From: Flavobacteriaceae bacterium
GTDB lineage: Bacteria; Bacteroidota; Bacteroidia; Flavobacteriales; Flavobacteriaceae
Reading direction: 5' to 3'
DNA: 17,569 nt
NCBI GenBank assembly: GCA_029247985.1
Contig: JAQWKF010000008.1
Span: 1-17,569 of the forward strand
Part shown: positions 14,085-17,569 of the stretch, piece by piece
Layout: each line of letters begins with the position of its first letter
Numbering within the stretch: the first letter of the stretch is position 1
Notes under the pieces: model-generated
Told to the model about the DNA's origin: nothing
The model's database searches: none
The model's input: the letters and a program-made list of their open reading frames with translations, nothing else
Made by a program: the position numbers and the translations under genes

Positions 14085-15185
14085 ATGCGCTTCATTAAAA
14101 TTGCTTTATTTTTCATTGCGACTGTTTTAAGCTTTCAGATCAAATTGTATGCCCAAAATGACAAGCCTTTTACAGTAGTCATTGATGCGGGCCATGGTGG
14201 TAAAGACCCAGGAAATAGAGGTAACAAATATTACGAAAAGAAAATAGTGCTTAACATTGCACTGAAGACGGGTGCTATACTTGAAAAAGAAAAAGGTGTC
14301 AAAGTTGTTTACACAAGGAAATCAGATAAATACGTTACACTAAACGGTAGGGCGCATATTGCCAACAAGGCCAAGGCCGATTTGTTTGTTTCCATTCACT
14401 GTGATGCTCATAATTCTAATGCCTATGGCGCAGGTACTTTTGTTTTAGGATTACATCGCAATCAAGATAACTTTCGCATATCTCAAAAAGAAAATGCAGT
14501 AATATTTCTGGAAGATAATTACGAACAAGAATACGACGGTTTTGACCCCAATAATCCCGAGTCTGTGATTAGTTTAGTATTGATGCAAGAAGATTACCTC
14601 AACCAGAGCATCGAAGCTGCAAATTATATTCAGCAGAGTTTTGTAAAAAACCTAAAACGAAAAAACAGGACAGTAAAGCAGGCTGGTTTTTTGGTGCTTC
14701 GCAACACCTATATGCCAAGTGTGTTGGTTGAAACGGGTTTTTTGACTAATTCAAAAGAAGGTGCTTATCTAAACTCAAAACGTGGACAAACCGAAATAAG
14801 TAGGGCCATAGCCAAAGCCATCATGAAATATAAATCTTCCTTAGACGGTACCTTATTCACAGGTCTTGTTATGGATACAGCCCCTGATGAAGTCACAAAC
14901 ACCACAACAGCAAACAGCAGCACAGCTGGTACTATCTTTCGAATTCAGATTGCTGCAAGCACCAAAAAAATGGCGTTAAAGCCTTATAATTTTAAGGGAT
15001 TATCTGATGTGTCACGCATCAAGACGGGTGGTCTGTACAGATATTATTACGGCTCATTTTCATCTTATAAATTGGCCAGGCAGGCGGTGTCAAAAATTGT
15101 AAGAAAGGGATACAGAGGGGCATATGTAAAAGCATTTGAGGGCAACAAAGAAGTGTCAATAACTCATGAAATGAAATCTAAATAA
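14085..15185 (+). CDS. N-acetylmuramoyl-L-alanine amidase (Amidase_3) with SPOR-like tail
   Basis: A periplasmic zinc amidase that cleaves the amide bond between N-acetylmuramic acid and the stem peptide, as in daughter-cell separation and wall remodelling. The 366 residues begin with a signal peptide (about 1-23, ending LYA before QN). The catalytic domain carries the zinc ligands H37 in DAGHGG, E51 and H105 in SIHCDAH, plus the catalytic E216 in VLVETGFL. After a Thr/Ser/Asn-rich linker (about 265-282) a SPOR-like domain at about 284-352 is visible (IFRIQIAAS, then YRYYYGSFSSYKLA, then GYRGAYVKAF). It probably targets septal glycans stripped of stem peptides. The gene diverges from lptD with 12 bases between the longest frames and is followed 44-50 bases later by an MCE gene. 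Confidence 0.94.
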   Translation: MRFIKIALFFIATVLSFQIKLYAQNDKPFTVVIDAGHGGKDPGNRGNKYYEKKIVLNIALKTGAILEKEKGVKVVYTRKSDKYVTLNGRAHIANKAKADLFVSIHCDAHNSNAYGAGTFVLGLHRNQDNFRISQKENAVIFLEDNYEQEYDGFDPNNPESVISLVLMQEDYLNQSIEAANYIQQSFVKNLKRKNRTVKQAGFLVLRNTYMPSVLVETGFLTNSKEGAYLNSKRGQTEISRAIAKAIMKYKSSLDGTLFTGLVMDTAPDEVTNTTTANSSTAGTIFRIQIAASTKKMALKPYNFKGLSDVSRIKTGGLYRYYYGSFSSYKLARQAVSKIVRKGYRGAYVKAFEGNKEVSITHEMKSK

Positions 15186-15211
15186 GCCTGTTAAGCTGCA
15201 CAAATATTGTG

Positions 15212-15219
15212 TATTTTTG
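15212..15219 (+). promoter_or_regulatory. Putative -7 box for the MlaD-like gene
   Basis: TATTTTTG matches TAnnTTTG exactly, with a weak TTA at 15191-15193 in the -33 position 18 bases upstream. Transcription would start near 15226, leaving about ten bases before the TTG at 15236. This favours that start over the TTG at 15230. Confidence 0.5.
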
Positions 15220-15235
15220 AAAAAATACTTTGATT

Positions 15236-16183
15236 TTGAAATTTTCTAACGAAATAAAAACAGCCTTACTTTTTATCTTTGGGATAAGCTTGTTTTTTAT
15301 TGGCTTTAGCTACCTAAAATCTAACGATGTTTTTGTTTCTGATCGACAATTCTTTGGTGTTTATGACAATACGGAGGGATTGCTAAACGGTACTCCTGTT
15401 ACAATAAATGGATATGAAGTAGGTTCTGTCGAGAATAGTAAGTTGATGCATCCAGATGCTAAAATTTTAGTCACTTTTAGAGTAGAAAACGACTTCCCTT
15501 TTTCCAAAAATAGCATTGCACAAATATATGAATCTGGGTTAATAGGCGGTAAGGCGCTGGCCATAATTCCTGCTTTTGACAATGCTGCTGATGCTGAACA
15601 CGGCGATACCCTTCAGACTTCTGTAGCTCCAGGGCTTACAGATTTGGTGAACGAGAAGTTATCACCATTACAAGAAAAAATTGAGAGCATGATTGTTCAT
15701 GCCGATTCTGTTTTGATTTCATTCAAAAACGTAATGGATACTCAACGTCAAGAAGCATTACGCCAATCCATAGATCAGTTTAGTGAAACCACTGCTGCAC
15801 TCTCCACCTTGACCAATACACTAAGCATTTCTATTAACGATTCGGACGGAGCACTGCATAACACCTTTGATGCGTTGGCTCGTGCTTCGGAGAACGCTGC
15901 TGCCATAACCGATTCGCTACAGCAAGCGCCACTAGCTGCTACCATTCGCATGCTCGAGAATTCTGCGATTAACCTATCCGATATTACCAATAAGGTAAGT
16001 GCAGGACAAGGAACTTTGGGCAAACTTGTTCAAAGCGATTCGCTAGTAAATGCATTAAATGAAACGAACGTGCAAGTGCAATTGCTGTTGCAAGATATGC
16101 GCCTTAACCCAAAAAGATACGTCCATTTTTCACTCTTTGGCAAAAAGAATAAGGCGTATGAAAAACCTGAAAAATCAGAGTAG
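15236..16183 (+). CDS. MlaD/MCE-domain lipid transport protein
   Basis: MCE proteins are periplasmic, inner-membrane-anchored lipid carriers; MlaD is the substrate-binding part of the Mla phospholipid ABC transporter. The product has a transmembrane helix at about residues 8-27 and an MCE domain at about 36-113. The domain contains VYDNTEGLLNGTPVTINGYEVG and the family-typical ESGLIGGKALAIIP. A long helical, coiled-coil-like region continues to near the C-terminus. The start is placed at TTG 15236 because it gives MKFSNEIKTA, the usual flavobacterial N-terminus; TTG at 15230 would add two residues. No MlaE permease or MlaF ATPase gene is in the window, so its transporter partners must be encoded elsewhere. 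A haem/Fe-S protein gene starts three bases after its stop. Confidence 0.88.
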   Translation: MKFSNEIKTALLFIFGISLFFIGFSYLKSNDVFVSDRQFFGVYDNTEGLLNGTPVTINGYEVGSVENSKLMHPDAKILVTFRVENDFPFSKNSIAQIYESGLIGGKALAIIPAFDNAADAEHGDTLQTSVAPGLTDLVNEKLSPLQEKIESMIVHADSVLISFKNVMDTQRQEALRQSIDQFSETTAALSTLTNTLSISINDSDGALHNTFDALARASENAAAITDSLQQAPLAATIRMLENSAINLSDITNKVSAGQGTLGKLVQSDSLVNALNETNVQVQLLLQDMRLNPKRYVHFSLFGKKNKAYEKPEKSE

Positions 16184-16186
16184 AAC

Positions 16187-17515
16187 ATGGGCGCTTACGT
16201 GTCAAATATATTCTTTGGAGTACTTTTCTTTTCCCTAGTGGGATTGTTTACGCGCAACATTCGTCGCATCATACGTAATATAAAATTAGGTGCTGCTGCC
16301 AACAGATCTGACCAGCCCAAAAAAAGGTGGTTGCATATGGCACGCATTGCGCTTGGTCAATCCAAAATGGTTCGCAAACCGCTTTCTGGATTGCTTCACG
16401 TTATTGTTTACGTAGGTTTTGTGGTAATAAACATTGAGTTGTTAGAAATTATCATTGATGGCTTTTTGGGCACACATCGTGTTTTTGCGCCCTTTTTAGG
16501 AAGTTTTTACGATGTTTTAATCGCAACTTTTGAGGTCTTTGCTGCATTGGTATTGGTAAGTGTTGTTTTGTTTTGGACCCGGCGTAATGTGATGCGTATT
16601 AAACGTTTTTGGAGCGCTGAAATGAAAGGATGGCCCAAGTGGGATGCGGATATTATTCTCTATGCTGAAGTGGTGCTCATGGGCTTGTTCTTAACCATGA
16701 ACGCCTCTGATTATTGGTTGCAGCTTAATGCACAAGACCCACATTATCTTACTGCCGGTAGCTTCCCAGTCAGTCAATGGATATTACCCCTCTTTGACGA
16801 CATGAGTGTTGCTCAGGTTGTTGGCATTGAGCGCACAACTTGGTGGCTACATATCACGGGGATTTTACTTTTCTTAAACTATCTGTACTATTCAAAGCAC
16901 TTACATATTATTTTGGCATTCCCCAATACTTGGTTTGCTAAGCTCACGCCACAGGGTCAGTTTACAAATATGCAAGCAGTTACCGATGAGGTTAAGTTGA
17001 TGCTAGATCCTAATGCCGATCCTTACGCTGCTCCTGCTACTGATGCTGTGCCTAGCACCTTTGGAGCTGCCGATGTAACGGATTTAAATTGGGTGCAATT
17101 GATGAATGCCTATTCTTGCACTGAGTGTGGGAGGTGCACGGCTGAATGCCCAGCAAGCCAAACAGGCAAAAAACTATCCCCTAGAAAAATAATGATGGAC
17201 ACACGTGATCGTCTTACGGAAGTAGGTGCTGCTTTAAACAAAGGCGAACAAGTCAATACAAATACCCTTTTGGATAACTATATCTCTAGAGAAGAATTGT
17301 GGGCCTGTACTTCTTGTAACGCTTGTGTAGAAGCTTGTCCGATAGCCATTGATCCACTTTCTATAATTACAGATATGCGACGCTATCTTGTTATGGAACA
17401 ATCTGCAGCACCAACAGAACTCAATAATATGATGTCCAACGTAGAAAACAACGGTGCTCCGTGGCCATTTAATCAACAAGACCGTATCGCATGGCGTGAA
17501 GAAATAAATATATGA
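16187..17515 (+). CDS. Membrane haem b / 4Fe-4S dicluster electron-transfer protein (HdrC-like)
   Basis: A 442-residue fusion of a membrane domain with a ferredoxin-like domain. Five hydrophobic helices lie at about 5-23, 66-90, 105-127, 153-172 and 217-240. Histidines in LLHVIVY, WWLHITG and SKHLHII are candidate haem b ligands, as in nitrate-reductase gamma/HdrE-type subunits. The C-terminal part has two CxxCxxCxxxCP motifs, at C311-C314-C317-C321 and C374-C377-C380-C384, for two [4Fe-4S] clusters as in HdrC, GlpC and LctE-type proteins. It probably transfers electrons between a cytoplasmic partner and menaquinone; the donor is unknown. The gene starts three bases after the MlaD-like gene and its TGA overlaps the next ATG (ATGA), so the following gene is likely its partner subunit. 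Confidence 0.87.
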   Translation: MGAYVSNIFFGVLFFSLVGLFTRNIRRIIRNIKLGAAANRSDQPKKRWLHMARIALGQSKMVRKPLSGLLHVIVYVGFVVINIELLEIIIDGFLGTHRVFAPFLGSFYDVLIATFEVFAALVLVSVVLFWTRRNVMRIKRFWSAEMKGWPKWDADIILYAEVVLMGLFLTMNASDYWLQLNAQDPHYLTAGSFPVSQWILPLFDDMSVAQVVGIERTTWWLHITGILLFLNYLYYSKHLHIILAFPNTWFAKLTPQGQFTNMQAVTDEVKLMLDPNADPYAAPATDAVPSTFGAADVTDLNWVQLMNAYSCTECGRCTAECPASQTGKKLSPRKIMMDTRDRLTEVGAALNKGEQVNTNTLLDNYISREELWACTSCNACVEACPIAIDPLSIITDMRRYLVMEQSAAPTELNNMMSNVENNGAPWPFNQQDRIAWREEINI

Positions 17516-17569
17516 ACATGAACAAAGAAGAAGTAGAGCAATTGTTGCAAGAAAAGCTAGAAGACGGAG
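17512..17569 (+). CDS. Start of the next gene, truncated at the window edge
   Basis: An ATG at 17512-17514 overlaps the stop of the haem/Fe-S gene by four bases (ATGA), and the frame stays open for 19 codons to the window edge. The visible residues begin MNMNKEEVEQLLQEK and are charged and helical. A second ATG at 17518 is an alternative start. In related genomes this position often holds a cysteine-rich (Fe-S)-binding, HdrB-like protein, but too little is visible here to confirm that. Confidence 0.6.
   Translation, partial: MNMNKEEVEQLLQEKLEDG

Noticed and set aside
1..17569. CRISPR array, prophage, insertion sequence, toxin-antitoxin or defence system
   Set aside because: No regularly spaced repeats, transposase, integrase, nuclease or paired small regulatory genes are present; apart from the tRNA-tail repeats the window is housekeeping and envelope genes.

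Overview
The window looks like an ordinary chromosomal segment from a marine-type member of the Bacteroidota, class Flavobacteriia. The evidence is low-GC coding with few purine-rich ribosome binding sites, several copies of the Bacteroidota promoter -7 box TAnnTTTG (one with a correctly spaced -33 TTG), TTG starts, and gene neighbourhoods typical of that class: tsaD divergent from a very long tamB, ridA/lptD divergent from an amidase, then an MCE protein, then a haem/Fe-S membrane protein. I see no prophage, transposase, CRISPR array, defence system or biosynthetic cluster. The genus cannot be named from sequence reading alone.

Layout. Positions 1-223 hold no gene but contain two hairpin terminators and a degenerate direct repeat of the 3' end of the neighbouring tRNA-Arg. 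Positions 224-505 hold a minus-strand tRNA-Ser(GCT)/tRNA-Arg(TCT) pair with its own promoter. Positions 506-3721 are one minus-strand operon: tsaD, rsmE, an AI-2E family permease, a YbjQ-family protein and a 34-residue membrane peptide. tamB (3751-8103) runs the other way, 29 bases from tsaD. Positions 8157-11037 carry pfkA, gap and a BadF/BadG-type sugar kinase. ridA and lptD form a minus-strand pair (11034-14072) whose ridA stop codon overlaps the stop of the kinase. From 14085 to the right edge runs a plus-strand series: a cell-wall amidase, an MlaD-like protein, a membrane haem/Fe-S protein, and the first 19 codons of the next gene.

How the genes fit together. Two themes dominate. One is the cell envelope: TamB, LptD and the MlaD-like protein are three lipid or lipopolysaccharide transport components within about 12 kb, with a peptidoglycan amidase beside them. 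The other is core metabolism and translation: TsaD (tRNA t6A), RsmE (16S rRNA methylation), two tRNAs, and two glycolytic enzymes with a sugar kinase. The haem/Fe-S protein probably passes electrons between a soluble donor and the quinone pool.

The least explained sequence is the left end, where tRNA-Arg 3' tails and a 22-base hairpin tag recur. It looks like an attachment-site scar or decayed tandem tRNA units, and it makes a testable prediction about the sequence just left of the window. The remaining observations are modest.
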